Positions 25,752 through 35,755 are shown, counted from the first letter of the stretch. The stretch: 64,000 nt of DNA from Bradyrhizobium sp. 21 (GCF_023073335.1 NZ_JADPJG010000004.1:205530-269529), one strand, 5' to 3'. The notes: generated by a model not told the origin, from the sequence alone. Program-made: numbers and translations.

Positions 25752-26234
25752 CTAACCGTCCTTCACGCGCATCGGCACGAAGGCGCTGGCGGTGATGGCG
25801 TAGACCTCTTCACCACGCTGGTTGGTGCCGGTGGTGCGGGCCGTCAGAATGCCCCAGCCCGGGCGCGAGGCGGAGTTGCGCTTGTCGATGACGACATTGA
25901 CGTAAGCGACGGTATCACCGGCGAGCACCGGCCTGATCCAGCGCAGGTCGCGAAAGCCCGGCGACGGACCCCACACCGCGATCTCCTCGCCGCGCGAAGC
26001 GGCCTCCCGCGCCAGACGCTGGCCGTCGGCGACAAGCAGGCTCATGCAGGCCGAGCCGACATGCCAGCCCGAGGCCGCAAGCCCGCCGAACAGCGAATTC
26101 TTGCCTTCCTCCTCGTCGAGGTGGAAACGCTGCGGATCGAACTTCGCGGCGAACGCCTTGATGGACTCGGCCGTGAAATTGTAGGCGCCGATCTCGCGGC
26201 GATGGCCGATCTCGATCTCCTCGAAGAACGGCAT
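25752..26234 (-). CDS. MaoC family (R)-hydratase-like dehydratase, copy B
   Basis: A 160-residue single hot-dog protein of the MaoC/(R)-specific enoyl-CoA hydratase type. Marks include YNFTAESIKAFAAKFDPQRFHLDEEEGKNSLFGGLAASGWH, which contains the hydratase-2 active-site Asp and His (FDPQ..H), and the final strands RGEEVYAITASAFVP. It lacks the full R-hydratase specificity loop of PhaJ, so it may act on a different acyl substrate. Its ATG overlaps the stop of copy A by one base (TGATG), so the two are translationally coupled and probably form a heterodimer. Confidence 0.85.
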   Translation of the reverse strand: MPFFEEIEIGHRREIGAYNFTAESIKAFAAKFDPQRFHLDEEEGKNSLFGGLAASGWHVGSACMSLLVADGQRLAREAASRGEEIAVWGPSPGFRDLRWIRPVLAGDTVAYVNVVIDKRNSASRPGWGILTARTTGTNQRGEEVYAITASAFVPMRVKDG

Positions 26235-26686
26235 CAGACCGCCCTCTCGCGCCGCTTGATCAGGATCGGCGAGGTCATCTCGCACAGCGCCTGCCCCGTC
26301 GCGTTGCGCGCGGTGCATTTGAACTTGACGATGCCGAGCTCCGGCCGGCTCTTCGATGTGCGGGCCGCTACGATTTCGACGTCGAGCATGAGGTCGTCGC
26401 CGGGTCTCAGCGGCGACAGCCAACGCACCTCCTCGACGCCGGGAGATCCCAGCGAGGCTGCGCGGGTGATAAAACCGTCGGCCATCATCCGCATCATCAG
26501 CGAGCAAAGATGCCAGCCCGACCCGGACAGGCCGCGCAGCATGCTTTTGGCCGCGGCCTCCTCGTCGAGATGCATCGGTTGCGGATCGAACTCGGCGGCG
26601 AAAGCCAGAATCTCGTCGCGGGTGACATGGCGCGGGCCGAATGTTCCGAACCGGCCGGGCGGGAAATCTTCGAAGGTCAGGGTCAT
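26234..26686 (-). CDS. MaoC family dehydratase-like protein, copy A
   Basis: A 150-residue MaoC hot-dog protein, the first of a coupled pair. It shares with copy B the block ILAFAAEFDPQPMHLDEEAAAKSMLRGLSGSGWH, so they are ancient duplicates, and it also keeps the catalytic-type Asp and His. Two-protein MaoC systems are known to assemble a heteromeric hydratase (for example in mycobacteria), which is plausible here. The ATG at 26686 is chosen because the upstream in-frame residues do not belong to the fold. The physiological acyl-CoA substrate is unknown. Confidence 0.85.
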   Translation of the reverse strand: MTLTFEDFPPGRFGTFGPRHVTRDEILAFAAEFDPQPMHLDEEAAAKSMLRGLSGSGWHLCSLMMRMMADGFITRAASLGSPGVEEVRWLSPLRPGDDLMLDVEIVAARTSKSRPELGIVKFKCTARNATGQALCEMTSPILIKRRERAV

Positions 26687-26851
26687 CTTGGAAAGCTTTG
26701 AGGGAATGACAGATTGTGGCCGCACTTTGCGGCAATCTCAACCCCGCTGGCCCGCATGGCTCGTGCTACATTCGAGGCGGCGGCTTGATTTGAGTCGGAT
26801 CAGCCGCGGGCCGGTATCCATGTGAAGGCCCGATTTGCCGTGGGGAGAGCC

Positions 26852-27148
26852 ATGTTTTCATTCAGCGATCTGTTTCAGTGGGACCGCTTCATTACGCCGA
26901 CGATCATCAAGACCTTCTACTGGCTGGTTATCGCGCTGATCTGCCTGTTCGGCCTCTCCGGCATCTTCTCCGGGCTCGCGATGATGGCGATCAGCCCGTT
27001 CGGCGGCTTCCTGATGCTGCTGTCGTCGATCGCGAGCGTCGTCGTGGGCATCGTGTTCTCGCGCATCATCGCCGAGCTGATCCTGATCATCTTCCGCATC
27101 AACGAGCATCTCGGCGCGATCAGGGATCAGGGCGGCGGGTTGCGGTGA
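26852..27148 (+). CDS. DUF4282 family membrane protein
   Basis: A 98-residue membrane protein with two hydrophobic hairpins (about residues 18-36 and 43-66) fitting DUF4282: FSDLFQWDRFITPTIIKTFYWLVI then FGGFLMLLSSIASVVVGIVFSRIIAELILIIFRINEHL. Function unknown. GGGGAGAG lies five bases before the ATG at 26852. An in-frame GTG 30 bases upstream has no good site. The gene lies between a MaoC pair (divergent) and a palindromic repeat. Confidence 0.82.
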   Translation: MFSFSDLFQWDRFITPTIIKTFYWLVIALICLFGLSGIFSGLAMMAISPFGGFLMLLSSIASVVVGIVFSRIIAELILIIFRINEHLGAIRDQGGGLR

Positions 27149-27162
27149 GGGCTGGTTTCGTA

Positions 27163-27276
27163 GGGTGGGTTAGGCAAAGCCGTAACCCACCTCTTCCGTT
27201 TCCGCGGATCGAGACAGTGGTGGGTTACGCCGAGCAAATGCGCTTCGCGCATCTGCTCGTCTAACCCCCCTACGGC
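27163..27276. repeat. Long palindromic repeat (GTAGGGTGGGTTAG type)
   Basis: The arms GTAGGGTGGGTTAGGC...GTAACCCACC and GGTGGGTTACGCC...TCTAACCCCCCTAC form a long imperfect palindrome between convergent genes, where it may double as a terminator. Copies of the family are at 37992-38075 and 40878-40970. Confidence 0.75.
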
Positions 27277-27291
27277 ACCGAGGTTCGCGGC

Positions 27292-28389
27292 TTACGTATT
27301 GAACCGGAAATGCATCACGTCGCCGTCGGCGACGACGTATTCCTTGCCTTCGAGGCGCAGCTTGCCGGCATCGCGAGCGCCGGCTTCGCCGTTCAGCGCG
27401 ACGTAATCCTCGTACGCAATGGTCTCGGCGCGAATAAAACCCTTTTCGAAGTCGGTGTGGATCACGCCGGCCGCACCCGGCGCCTTGGTGCCGCGATAGA
27501 TGGTCCAGGCGCGCGCTTCCTTCGGGCCCACCGTGAAATAGGTGATGAGGTCGAGCAGCGTGTAGCCGGCGCGGATCAGGCGATCGAGGCCGGCTTCTTC
27601 CAGCCCCAGCGTCTCCAGGAAGTCGGCGCGTTCATCGCGCGAGATGGTCGCGATCTCGGATTCGATCTTGGCGGAGATGACGACGGCAATGGCGCCTTCC
27701 TTGGCGGCCTGGTCCTGCACCGCCTGCGAGAACGAATTACCCGTGGCGGCCGAGCTTTCCTCGACGTTGCAGACGTAAAGCACGGGCTTCGACGACAGCA
27801 GGCCGAGCATGCCGAAGGCACGCTCCTCCTCCGCCTTGCGCTCGACGAGACGCGCGGGCTTGCCCTCGCGCAGCAGGACCAGCGTGCGGTTGACGAGGTC
27901 GAGTTGCTCCTTGGCGTCCTTATCGTTGCCCTTGGCCTTCTTGGTGAGGTTGTCGACGCGCTTCTCGAGGCTGTCGAGATCGGCAAGCATCAGTTCGGTC
28001 TCGATGGTCTCGATGTCGGCGAGCGGGGCGATCTTGCCCTCGACATGAGTGATGTCGGAGTCCTCAAAACAGCGCACGACATGTGCGATGGCGTCGGTCT
28101 CGCGAATGTTGGCGAGGAACTGGTTGCCGAGGCCTTCACCCTTGGAGGCGCCGCGCACGAGGCCGGCGATGTCGACGAAGGTCAGCCGGGTCGGGATGAT
28201 CTGCGCCGATTTGGCGATGGCCGAGAGCTTGTCGAGCCGTGGATCCGGCACCGCGACCTCGCCGACATTCGGCTCGATGGTGCAGAACGGATAGTTCGCG
28301 GCCTGCGCCGCGGCCGTCTCGGTCAGCGCATTGAACAAGGTCGACTTGCCGACATTGGGCAATCCGACGATCCCGCATTTAAATCCCAC
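27292..28389 (-). CDS. ychF: Redox-regulated ribosome-binding ATPase YchF (EngD family)
   Basis: A 365-residue Obg-superfamily P-loop protein, the normal YchF length. The G1 motif is [11 protein letters not shown] at residues 8-18, the G3 DIAG is in [23 protein letters not shown], and the YchF-specific [11 protein letters not shown] replaces the classical NKxD, consistent with the ATP rather than GTP preference of this family. The TGS domain lies at the C-terminus ([26 protein letters not shown]). The start is a GTG at 28389 with AAGGAA upstream, immediately followed by the P-loop. It lies five bases downstream of pth and is cotranscribed with it. Confidence 0.96.
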   Translation of the reverse strand: MGFKCGIVGLPNVGKSTLFNALTETAAAQAANYPFCTIEPNVGEVAVPDPRLDKLSAIAKSAQIIPTRLTFVDIAGLVRGASKGEGLGNQFLANIRETDAIAHVVRCFEDSDITHVEGKIAPLADIETIETELMLADLDSLEKRVDNLTKKAKGNDKDAKEQLDLVNRTLVLLREGKPARLVERKAEEERAFGMLGLLSSKPVLYVCNVEESSAATGNSFSQAVQDQAAKEGAIAVVISAKIESEIATISRDERADFLETLGLEEAGLDRLIRAGYTLLDLITYFTVGPKEARAWTIYRGTKAPGAAGVIHTDFEKGFIRAETIAYEDYVALNGEAGARDAGKLRLEGKEYVVADGDVMHFRFNT

Positions 28390-28394
28390 GAGCG

Positions 28395-29000
28395 TTATTC
28401 CTTGCCGTTCTCGTCCTTGGTCAAAAATCCCTTCGCCTGCATGGCGAGATGCACCCTGTTGGCGAAGGTCGCGTCCGTGCCTTTGGCAACCAATGCCGCG
28501 TGCTCGGCCACGGCGTCGCACAGCGTCGCCACCCAGTCGTTGTCGGCCTTGGCGAAGTCCGACAGCACATGGCCGTGCACCAGTTCCTTGACGCCGGGAT
28601 GACCGATGCCGAGCCGCACCCGGCGGTACTCCTTGCCGATATGCGCCGAGATCGAGCGCAGACCGTTGTGGCCGGCGATGCCGCCGCCGATCTTCACCCG
28701 CACCTTGCCCGGCGGCAGCTCGAGCTCGTCATGGAACACGGTGACGTCGCCCGTCGCGATCTTGAAGAAGCTTGCCGCTTCCTGAACACTGCGGCCGGAA
28801 TCGTTCATGTAGGTCGTCGGCTTGAGCAGGATTACGCGCTCCGTGCCGAGCGTGCCTTCCGAGGTCTCGCCCTGAAACCTGCGGCGCCAGGGTGCGAAAC
28901 CATGACGCCGCGCGATCTCGTCGACGGCCATGAAGCCGACATTATGCCGGTTACGTGCGTATTTCGCGCCGGGATTGCCGAGCCCAACAAACAGTCGCAT
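28395..29000 (-). CDS. pth: Peptidyl-tRNA hydrolase
   Basis: A 201-residue Pth1. The catalytic His19 lies in the [15 protein letters not shown] signature near the N-terminus, and [29 protein letters not shown] contains the conserved Asp and Asn of the active site. It releases tRNA from peptidyl-tRNA dropped by ribosomes. The C-terminal [12 protein letters not shown] is the usual variable tail. It is in an operon with ychF downstream and rplY 58 bases upstream, the standard rplY-pth-ychF order of many proteobacteria. Confidence 0.96.
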   Translation of the reverse strand: MRLFVGLGNPGAKYARNRHNVGFMAVDEIARRHGFAPWRRRFQGETSEGTLGTERVILLKPTTYMNDSGRSVQEAASFFKIATGDVTVFHDELELPPGKVRVKIGGGIAGHNGLRSISAHIGKEYRRVRLGIGHPGVKELVHGHVLSDFAKADNDWVATLCDAVAEHAALVAKGTDATFANRVHLAMQAKGFLTKDENGKE

Positions 29001-29058
29001 GACGCGGCGCGCCCCTCGCTCGGCGCGCGATCAGAGACCGCGCGCCGGCCTTGAGAGA

Positions 29059-29781
29059 TTACTTCTTCTTGTCGCCGCCGGCGGGAGCTTTGGCAGCAGG
29101 AGCTTTGGCAGCCGCCGCCGGAGCAGCACCCGCAGCAGGAGCGGCAGCACCAGCCGCCGGAGCAGCAGCACCCGCAGCCGGAGCAGCAGCCGCGGCCTTC
29201 TGCTCTTCGGCGTAGCCGGAGGGCGGCACGATGGTGACGAGGGTCGCGTCCTCGGAGGTCAGCGCCTTGACGCCGGCCGGCAGCTTGATGTCGGAGAGAT
29301 GCAGCGAGTGGCCGATTTCGAGCGAACCGACATCGGCCTCGATGAACTGCGGGATGTTCTCGACACCGCACTCGAGCTCGATCGCATGCGCAACGATGTT
29401 GACGGCGCCGCCGCGCTTCACGCCGGGCGAGCCTTCCGCCTTCACGACATGCAGGGGAACGCTGATGCGGATGGTGGCGCCTTCGCCGAGCCGCATGAAG
29501 TCGACGTGGATCGGGAAGTCCTTGACCGGATCGAGGTGGTAGTCGCGCGGAATCACGCGGTGCTTCTTGCCGTCGAGCTCGACGTCGACCAGCGTGGTCA
29601 GGAACCGGCCGGCGAGAATGCGCGAGCGCAGTTCGCGATCGTCAACCGAGATCGGCAGCGGGGGCTGGTTGTTGCCATAGATCACTCCGGGCACTCTCCC
29701 GGCGCGACGCTCTGCCCGGGCGGCCCCCTTGCCGCTCTTCGGACGTGCGGTCGCCTTCAATTCCTTGACGGTCGTCGCCAT
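29059..29781 (-). CDS. rplY: 50S ribosomal protein L25/general stress protein Ctc
   Basis: A 240-residue long-form L25 (Ctc type). The N-terminal 5S-rRNA binding domain begins ELKATARPKSGKGAARAERRAGRVPGVIYG, and the C-terminal beta domain follows from about residue 100. The last 50 residues are low-complexity Ala/Pro (repeated AAAPAAG), also a DNA repeat with GCAGCCGGAGCAGCA-like units. Such tails are typical of Bradyrhizobium L25. The ATG is at 29781. It heads the rplY-pth-ychF group. Confidence 0.94.
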   Translation of the reverse strand: MATTVKELKATARPKSGKGAARAERRAGRVPGVIYGNNQPPLPISVDDRELRSRILAGRFLTTLVDVELDGKKHRVIPRDYHLDPVKDFPIHVDFMRLGEGATIRISVPLHVVKAEGSPGVKRGGAVNIVAHAIELECGVENIPQFIEADVGSLEIGHSLHLSDIKLPAGVKALTSEDATLVTIVPPSGYAEEQKAAAAAPAAGAAAPAAGAAAPAAGAAPAAAAKAPAAKAPAGGDKKK

Positions 29782-29963
29782 AGTCTAAGTCCTTGTTTTT
29801 GCAAAAGTTAATGGGCCGCAGCGCGGCCCATGGCATCGTCCACAGCAAGCCTCCAGGGGTGCGGGGGCCGCGGACGTGGCGGGCTTTTACCCGGAAGACG
29901 CGGAAATGACAAGGATAATGGGCTGCCGGGCGGAACCGGGTCGCCCGGATAGAGCCGCCGTCG

Positions 29964-30215
29964 CTACCCGCCGAGCTTGGCCTCCAGCGCCGTAATCCGC
30001 GCCTTCAGCGCCTCGTTCTCCTCGCGCGCGAGCCGGGCCATGTCCTTGACCGCCTCGAACTCCTCGCGCTTGACCAAATCCATGTCGCGCAGGAATTTTT
30101 CGGCCTGGGTGCGCAACACGGTGTCGACCTCGCGCTTGACGCCCTGGGCCGCACCGGCGGCGTCGTTCATCAGTCGGCCGATCTCGTCGAAAAACCGGTT
30201 GTTGGTCTGGGTCAT
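29964..30215 (-). CDS. BMFP/UbiK-like accessory factor
   Basis: An 83-residue helical protein of the BMFP/UbiK family. The sequence MTQTNNRFFDEIGRLMNDAAGAAQGVKREVDTVLRTQAEKFLRDMDLVKREEFEAVKDMA shows the family pattern of two amphipathic helices and an EENEALKARI coiled coil. Brucella BMFP binds membranes and trimerises; the E. coli homologue UbiK supports ubiquinone synthesis under aerobic conditions. I leave the symbol open because the exact orthology is not proven. Start at 30215; divergent from the hydrolase gene at 30384. Confidence 0.85.
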   Translation of the reverse strand: MTQTNNRFFDEIGRLMNDAAGAAQGVKREVDTVLRTQAEKFLRDMDLVKREEFEAVKDMARLAREENEALKARITALEAKLGG

Positions 30216-30383
30216 GTCGGTCTCCTGGCGGCTGCCGATAATCTTTGCGCGAACACTTGGAAAGACAATGGCAATCCGCGCCGAACGGTTCAAGTGCCGA
30301 TCGGCGGTATCCTTGTCACGCCCCGGTTTCCTTGCAATCGTATTCAACGTCCCTGCATAAGAAGAATCACAAAGGCGCTCGAG

Positions 30384-31115
30384 ATGATCGACCAGCAGAT
30401 CGCGATCCCCACCAAGGACGGTCACACCGCAACCTACATCAGCCATCCCGAACGCGGCGGGCCGTTTCCGGTCATCCTGTTCTACATGGATGCGCCGGCG
30501 ATCCGCGAAGAGCTGCGCGACATGGCGCGCCGGCTCGCGACATCGGGCTATTACGTGATGCTGCCGAACCTCTATTACCGTTCCGGGGTGATGGAGCTCG
30601 GCGCGCTGCCGGCCGATCCGAACGCGCCGGAGCGGAAGCGCATGTTCGCGCTGATGGGATCGCTCACGATCCCCATGATCATGGACGACACGCGCGCGCT
30701 GCTGACCTATGCCGAGGGCCAGGCGGCCGCGAACACCAAACTGATCGGCACCGTCGGCTACTGCATGAGCGGCCGCTACGCCGTCAACGCCGCCACGCAT
30801 TTCCCCGATCGCGTCAAGGCCGCCGCCTCGGTCTACGGTACGCAGCTCGCAACCGACCAGGACGACAGCCCGCATCTCGCGGCAGCCAAGACCAAGGCCG
30901 AGCTTTACTTCGCCTGCGCCGAGACCGACATCTACGCGCCCGCCGAGATCATCGAGAAGGTGAAGCAAGGCATGAGCGGCGCCAAAGCCGAAGTCGAGAT
31001 CTATCCTGGCACCCATCACGGCTTCGCCTTCCCCAAGCGTCCGGTCTATGACCGCGACGCCGCCGAGCGGCATTGGGAGCGTCTGCTGGCGCTCTATCGC
31101 CGCAATCTCGTCTAG
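30384..31115 (+). CDS. Dienelactone hydrolase family protein
   Basis: A 243-residue alpha/beta hydrolase of the dienelactone hydrolase type. The nucleophile is Cys127 in the elbow [13 protein letters not shown], the acid is in CAETDIYAP and the histidine in [10 protein letters not shown], the Cys-Asp-His triad of the family. It may hydrolyse dienelactones or a related ester; no catabolic genes are nearby, so the substrate is unclear. AAAGGCG precedes the ATG at 30384 at a usable distance. It is followed after 14 bases by lgt, but the functional link is probably weak. Confidence 0.9.
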   Translation: MIDQQIAIPTKDGHTATYISHPERGGPFPVILFYMDAPAIREELRDMARRLATSGYYVMLPNLYYRSGVMELGALPADPNAPERKRMFALMGSLTIPMIMDDTRALLTYAEGQAAANTKLIGTVGYCMSGRYAVNAATHFPDRVKAAASVYGTQLATDQDDSPHLAAAKTKAELYFACAETDIYAPAEIIEKVKQGMSGAKAEVEIYPGTHHGFAFPKRPVYDRDAAERHWERLLALYRRNLV

Positions 31116-31129
31116 ACATAGAAGGCGCG

Positions 31130-31975
31130 ATGCCCTTTCTGCTCATCGACTTTCCCGCCTTCAAGCCGATCGCGATCGAGATCGGTCCGTTCGCGATCCG
31201 CTGGTACGCACTGGCCTATATCAGCGGCATCGTATTCGGCTGGCTCTATGCGCGCTCGCTTCTGAAGAAAGAGCGGCTGTGGGGCGGGCCCGCGCCGATG
31301 TCGCTGCTGCAGATCGACGACTTCATCCTGTGGGTCACGCTCGGCATCATCCTCGGCGGCCGCACCGGCTATGTGCTGTTCTACAATCTGCCCTTCTTTA
31401 TTGATCACCCGGCCGCGATCTTCAGACTGTGGGAAGGCGGCATGTCGTTCCATGGCGGCTTCCTCGGCTGCGTCGTCGCGGTGATGTGGTTTGCCTATCG
31501 CAACCGCATCTCGATCCTGTCGCTCGGCGACATCACCACCGCGGTCGCCCCGGTCGGTCTGCTGCTCGGGCGCATCGCCAACTTCATCAATGGCGAATTG
31601 TGGGGCCGTGCTACCGACCCCGGCCTGCCCTGGGCGATGATCTTTCCGAATGATCCCAGCCAGCTGCCGCGCCATCCGAGCCAGCTCTATGAGGCCGGCA
31701 TGGAGGGCATCCTGTTGTTCACCGTGCTCGCGATCATGATCCGGTTCGGCGCCCTGAAGCGGCCCGGAATGATCCTTGGCGCCTTCATCCTGATCTATGG
31801 TCTGAGCCGGATCGCCGGCGAGCATTTTCGCGAACCGGACGTCCAGCTCGGCTTCCTGTGGGGCGGATTAACCATGGGCATGCTGTTGTCGATCCCGATG
31901 CTTATTGTAGGCCTCATACTTATTGTATTGGCAGTGAGGCGCGGCGCGCCGAAGCCCGTAGGGGCTATTCGTTAA
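31130..31975 (+). CDS. lgt: Prolipoprotein diacylglyceryl transferase
   Basis: A 281-residue, seven-helix inner-membrane enzyme that transfers diacylglycerol from phosphatidylglycerol onto the lipobox cysteine of preprolipoproteins. Signature elements are [11 protein letters not shown], the periplasmic-loop motif [23 protein letters not shown] and the [17 protein letters not shown] loop, which includes the catalytic Arg. The ATG at 31130 has GAAGGCG upstream. It sits 14 bases after a hydrolase gene and 21 bases before a methyltransferase gene. Confidence 0.96.
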   Translation: MPFLLIDFPAFKPIAIEIGPFAIRWYALAYISGIVFGWLYARSLLKKERLWGGPAPMSLLQIDDFILWVTLGIILGGRTGYVLFYNLPFFIDHPAAIFRLWEGGMSFHGGFLGCVVAVMWFAYRNRISILSLGDITTAVAPVGLLLGRIANFINGELWGRATDPGLPWAMIFPNDPSQLPRHPSQLYEAGMEGILLFTVLAIMIRFGALKRPGMILGAFILIYGLSRIAGEHFREPDVQLGFLWGGLTMGMLLSIPMLIVGLILIVLAVRRGAPKPVGAIR

Positions 31976-31996
31976 TTCCTTTTGAGAAGACAGACC

Positions 31997-33115
31997 GTGA
32001 CCGAGCAGCCGTTACTCAACGAGATCAAGGCGCTGATCAAAGCCTCAGGCCCCATGCCGGTCTGGCGGTACATGGAACTGTGCCTGATGCATCCGCGCTA
32101 TGGCTATTACGTCTCGCGCGATCCCCTGGGACGAGAAGGCGACTTCACCACCGCGCCCGAGGTCAGCCAGATGTTCGGCGAGTTGCTCGGGCTCTGGACC
32201 GCCTCGGTGTGGAAGCAGATGGGGTCGCCGCAATTCCTGCGTCTGATCGAGATCGGCCCCGGCCGCGGCACCATGATGGCGGATGCGCTGCGCGCGCTCC
32301 GCGTGCTGCCGCCGCTCTACCAGGCGCTTCACATCCACATGGTCGAGGTCAATCCGGTGCTGCGCGAGCGGCAGAGTGCGACGCTGTCGGGCGTGCGCAA
32401 CATCGCCTGGCACGACAGCGTCGACGACGTGCCCGAAGGACCGAGCATCATTCTCGCCAACGAATATTTCGACGTGCTGCCGATCCACCAGATGGTCCGT
32501 CACGAGAACGGCTGGCACGAGCGCGTGATCGAGATCGATCCCAACGGCAAGCTTCAATTCGGCGCGGCCGCCGAGCCGACGCCGCGCTTCGAGGTGCTGC
32601 TGCCGCCTTTGGTGCGCGCCGCGCCCGTTGGTGCCGTGTTCGAATGGCGGCCCGATTCCGAGATCATGAAGCTCGCGAGCCGCGTGCGCGACCAGGACGG
32701 CGCGGCGCTGATCATCGACTACGGACATTTGCGCAGCGATGCCGGCGACACCTTCCAGGCGATCGCCCGCCATACCTTCACCGATCCCCTGAAGGCGCCG
32801 GGCCAGGCCGACGTCACCGCCCATGTCGACTTCCAGGCGTTGGCGCGCGCGGCCGAGGACGTCGGCGCCCGCGTGCACGGCCCGGTGACGCAGGGCGACT
32901 TCCTCAAGCGTGTCGGCATCGAGACCCGCGCCGCCGCGCTGATGCAGAAGGCGACGCCCGAAATCGCCACCGACATTTCTATCGCGCTCAAACGCCTGAC
33001 CGAGACAGGACGCAGCGGCATGGGCTCGATGTTCAAGGTGCTCGGCATCTCCGAGCCGCGGCTATCAGGCCTTGCGGGCCTCAGCGATCTCGACCAGGCC
33101 GGAGGCGACTCATGA
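31997..33115 (+). CDS. NDUFAF7/MidA-type SAM-dependent methyltransferase
   Basis: A 372-residue protein of the SAM-dependent methyltransferase family whose mitochondrial member NDUFAF7 dimethylates an arginine in complex I. Marks include RYGYYVSRDPLGREGDFTTAPEVSQMFGELLG at the N-terminus and LRLIEIGPGRGTMMADALRAL as the SAM-binding loop. The GTG at 31997 has GAGAAG upstream and is preferred over the TTG at 31982. Its stop overlaps the start of pgeF by four bases (ATGA), so the two are coupled. A target subunit in the bacterium is inferred, not shown. Confidence 0.9.
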   Translation: MTEQPLLNEIKALIKASGPMPVWRYMELCLMHPRYGYYVSRDPLGREGDFTTAPEVSQMFGELLGLWTASVWKQMGSPQFLRLIEIGPGRGTMMADALRALRVLPPLYQALHIHMVEVNPVLRERQSATLSGVRNIAWHDSVDDVPEGPSIILANEYFDVLPIHQMVRHENGWHERVIEIDPNGKLQFGAAAEPTPRFEVLLPPLVRAAPVGAVFEWRPDSEIMKLASRVRDQDGAALIIDYGHLRSDAGDTFQAIARHTFTDPLKAPGQADVTAHVDFQALARAAEDVGARVHGPVTQGDFLKRVGIETRAAALMQKATPEIATDISIALKRLTETGRSGMGSMFKVLGISEPRLSGLAGLSDLDQAGGDS

Positions 33116-33879
33116 CGCTCGTTTCGTCGCTGCTGTCGGCCGTGCCCGGCCTGCGGCACGCCTTCTTCACCCGCGAGGGCGGCGTGTCAGGCGGCATCTA
33201 TTCCGCGCTGAACGGCGGGCTCGGCTCCAACGACGATCAGGCCCTCGTCGCGGAGAACCGCCGCCGCATGGCCGAGCATGTCGGCGTCGCGCCGGAGCGC
33301 TTTCTCAGCCTGCACCAGATCCATTCGCCCGACGTCCGCGTCGCCGACACCCCGTGGCCGAGCGGGCCGCGGCCGAAGGGCGACGCGCTGGTGACGAAAG
33401 TGCCGGGAATCGCGCTCGGCGTGTCCACCGCCGATTGCGGGCCGGTGCTGTTCGTCGATCCCAACGCGCGCGTGATCGGCGGCGCACATGCCGGCTGGAA
33501 GGGCGCGCTGACAGGCGTGCTGGAAGCGACGATCTCGGCGATGGAGGAACTCGGCGCCACGCGCGGCGGCATCATCGCCGCGATCGGCCCGTTGATCCGC
33601 CAGAACAGCTACGAAGTCGGCAACGAGTTCGTAGCGCGCTTCATCGAAGCGGATGCGGACAACACGATGTTCTTCATCCCGTCGGTGCGGGACGGACGCG
33701 CAATGTTCGACCTCGCCGGCTTCATCCGCAAGCGTCTGGACGCCGCGGGTATCCTGATGATCGACGATCTTGGGCTGGACACCTATTCCGACGAACGCTT
33801 CTTCAGCTACCGCCGCTCGGTGCATCGCAAGGAGCCGGATTACGGCCGCCATGTGCACGCGATCGCGCTCGAAGCATGA
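33112..33879 (+). CDS. pgeF: Polyphenol oxidase family / peptidoglycan editing factor PgeF
   Basis: A 255-residue YfiH/laccase-like protein. The His and Cys of the zinc/copper site are visible: LHQIHSPDV, STADCGPVLF and HAGWKGALTGV. The family has been reported both as a laccase-type polyphenol oxidase and as a peptidoglycan editing factor that removes aberrant L-Ser-containing stem peptides; the symbol follows the second finding. The ATG at 33112 overlaps the preceding methyltransferase stop by four bases, indicating cotranslation. Confidence 0.9.
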   Translation: MTLVSSLLSAVPGLRHAFFTREGGVSGGIYSALNGGLGSNDDQALVAENRRRMAEHVGVAPERFLSLHQIHSPDVRVADTPWPSGPRPKGDALVTKVPGIALGVSTADCGPVLFVDPNARVIGGAHAGWKGALTGVLEATISAMEELGATRGGIIAAIGPLIRQNSYEVGNEFVARFIEADADNTMFFIPSVRDGRAMFDLAGFIRKRLDAAGILMIDDLGLDTYSDERFFSYRRSVHRKEPDYGRHVHAIALEA

Positions 33880-33993
33880 ACACACGGGCAACGTCGTCTC
33901 ATTCCGGGGCGATGCCCTGGGCGTGATGACAGTGGGCTATGGCGCCTCCGCCCTAGACCTTAATCGATTTTAACGATATCGCTGCCCTCCATA

Positions 33994-34608
33994 ATGAGGG
34001 ATGCGTCATTCATCTTGCGCCGCGCCGGCTCGCGCGTGCTGGCGGTCATGCTGCTGGCGGCTGCGACCGCGCTTGGCGGCTGCGCCGGTGGCGGTGGTGC
34101 TGCGAACTCCTATGCGATGGCGCCGAGCGCCGGCTCGGGCGCGACGGTCGCCTTCGAATCGATCGACGGGCCGCCGCCCCCGGTGTTCGACCGCATGGTC
34201 GGCGTGCTCGACAGCGAATCCAAGCTGCGCAGCCTCTCCGTCGTCTCCCGTGAGGGCTCGGCTGCCTATCGCGTGCGCAGCTACCTCTCCGCCCAGATCG
34301 TCCGCGGCAAGACCGTGATCGCCTGGGTCTGGGACGTCTACGACGCCAACCAGCAGCGGGCGCTGCGCCTCTCTGGCGAGGAACTGACCGCCGCCAAGGG
34401 CGGCCGCGACCCATGGGGCGCCGCCGACGACTTGGTGCTACGGAAAATCGCCCAGGCCGGATTCAGCGGACTTTCCAACATGATCAACGGAACGCCGGAG
34501 GCTCCGAGCCCTGCTCCCGGCTTGCGGGGACCGGCGGTGGCGAGCGTGATGTACCCGGCGGCCGCACCGGACATGCCAGCCTCAGCGCTCGGCTATGCCG
34601 AGCGATAA
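33994..34608 (+). CDS. Putative lipoprotein
   Basis: A 204-residue exported protein. The N-terminus has a basic region, a hydrophobic core (VLAVMLLAAATALGG) and the lipobox LGGC with Cys29, so it is expected to be lipidated by Lgt and held in an envelope membrane. The mature protein has a Gly/Ala-rich start, then a mixed alpha/beta region with YRVRSYLSAQIVRGKTVIAWVWDVYDANQQR. It resembles no family I can name. An AT-rich promoter-like region lies just upstream at about 33960-33990. Confidence 0.8.
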   Translation: MRDASFILRRAGSRVLAVMLLAAATALGGCAGGGGAANSYAMAPSAGSGATVAFESIDGPPPPVFDRMVGVLDSESKLRSLSVVSREGSAAYRVRSYLSAQIVRGKTVIAWVWDVYDANQQRALRLSGEELTAAKGGRDPWGAADDLVLRKIAQAGFSGLSNMINGTPEAPSPAPGLRGPAVASVMYPAAAPDMPASALGYAER

Positions 34609-34801
34609 CCACCGCTAAACCACGGCCCCAAGTTACGGCCAAACCGTTGGCCGGACTCAGGATTTCGCAGGGACAACGTAGCATTCCGGGTTGCCATTGC
34701 AGCCCCCGGCCTGATATTTCCTCGCCCGTCGTAACCGTGCTGTCTGTGGGTATTCTCTGATGTTGAACGTCGTATCCAGCAAAGCGCGGGAGGAAGCGTC
34801 C

Positions 34802-35755
34802 ATGTCGGCCAAGAACGGCTCCATCAAGCTTGTCGCCGGCAACTCCAATCCGGCTCTCGCCCAGGCCATCGCGCAAGGTCTCGACCTGCCGCTGACCAAG
34901 GCGGTAGTGCGGCGCTTCGCCGACATGGAGATCTTCGTCGAGATCCAGGAGAATGTCCGCGGCTCGGATGCCTTCGTGATCCAGTCGACCTCGTTCCCCG
35001 CCAACGACCATCTGATGGAATTGCTGATCATCACCGACGCGCTGCGCCGCTCCTCGGCGCGCCGCATCACCGCGGTGCTGCCCTATTTCGGCTACGCCCG
35101 GCAAGACCGCAAATCGGGTTCGCGGACGCCGATCTCGGCAAAACTCGTCGCCAATCTGATCACGCAGGCCGGCGTCGACCGCGTCATGACGCTCGACCTG
35201 CATGCCGGCCAGATCCAGGGTTTCTTCGATATCCCGACCGACAATCTCTACGCGGCGCCGCTGATGGTGCGCGACATCAAGGACAAGTTCGACCTCTCCA
35301 AGACAATGGTGATCTCGCCCGACGTCGGCGGCGTGGCGCGCGCGCGCGGGCTTGCCAAGCGCATCAACACCCCGCTGGCGATCGTCGACAAGCGCCGTGA
35401 GCGGGCGGGCGAATCGGAGGTCATGAACGTGATCGGTGACGTCGCCGGCTACACCTGCATCCTGATCGACGACATCGTGGACTCCGGCGGCACGCTGGTG
35501 AACGCGGCCGACGCGCTGATCGCCAAGGGCGCCAAGGACGTCTACGCCTACATCACCCACGGCGTGCTCTCCGGCGGCGCGGCCGCCCGGATCACAAACT
35601 CCAAGCTGAAGGAGCTCGTGATCACCGACTCGATCCTGCCGACGGAGGCGGTGAGCAAGGCGCCGAACATCCGCACGCTGCCGATCGCCAGCCTGATCTC
35701 CGACGCCATCGCACGCACGGCGGCGGAAGAGTCGGTGTCGAGCCTGTTCGACTGA
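34802..35755 (+). CDS. prs: Ribose-phosphate pyrophosphokinase
   Basis: A 317-residue PRPP synthetase. Family marks: [35 protein letters not shown], the catalytic/flexible-loop [32 protein letters not shown], and the PRPP-binding loop [16 protein letters not shown]. It makes PRPP from ribose 5-phosphate and ATP for nucleotide, histidine and tryptophan synthesis. The ATG at 34802 follows GGGAGGAA, a strong ribosome-binding site; an in-frame ATG at 34760 is not needed. It is monocistronic as far as can be seen. Confidence 0.97.
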   Translation: MSAKNGSIKLVAGNSNPALAQAIAQGLDLPLTKAVVRRFADMEIFVEIQENVRGSDAFVIQSTSFPANDHLMELLIITDALRRSSARRITAVLPYFGYARQDRKSGSRTPISAKLVANLITQAGVDRVMTLDLHAGQIQGFFDIPTDNLYAAPLMVRDIKDKFDLSKTMVISPDVGGVARARGLAKRINTPLAIVDKRRERAGESEVMNVIGDVAGYTCILIDDIVDSGGTLVNAADALIAKGAKDVYAYITHGVLSGGAAARITNSKLKELVITDSILPTEAVSKAPNIRTLPIASLISDAIARTAAEESVSSLFD

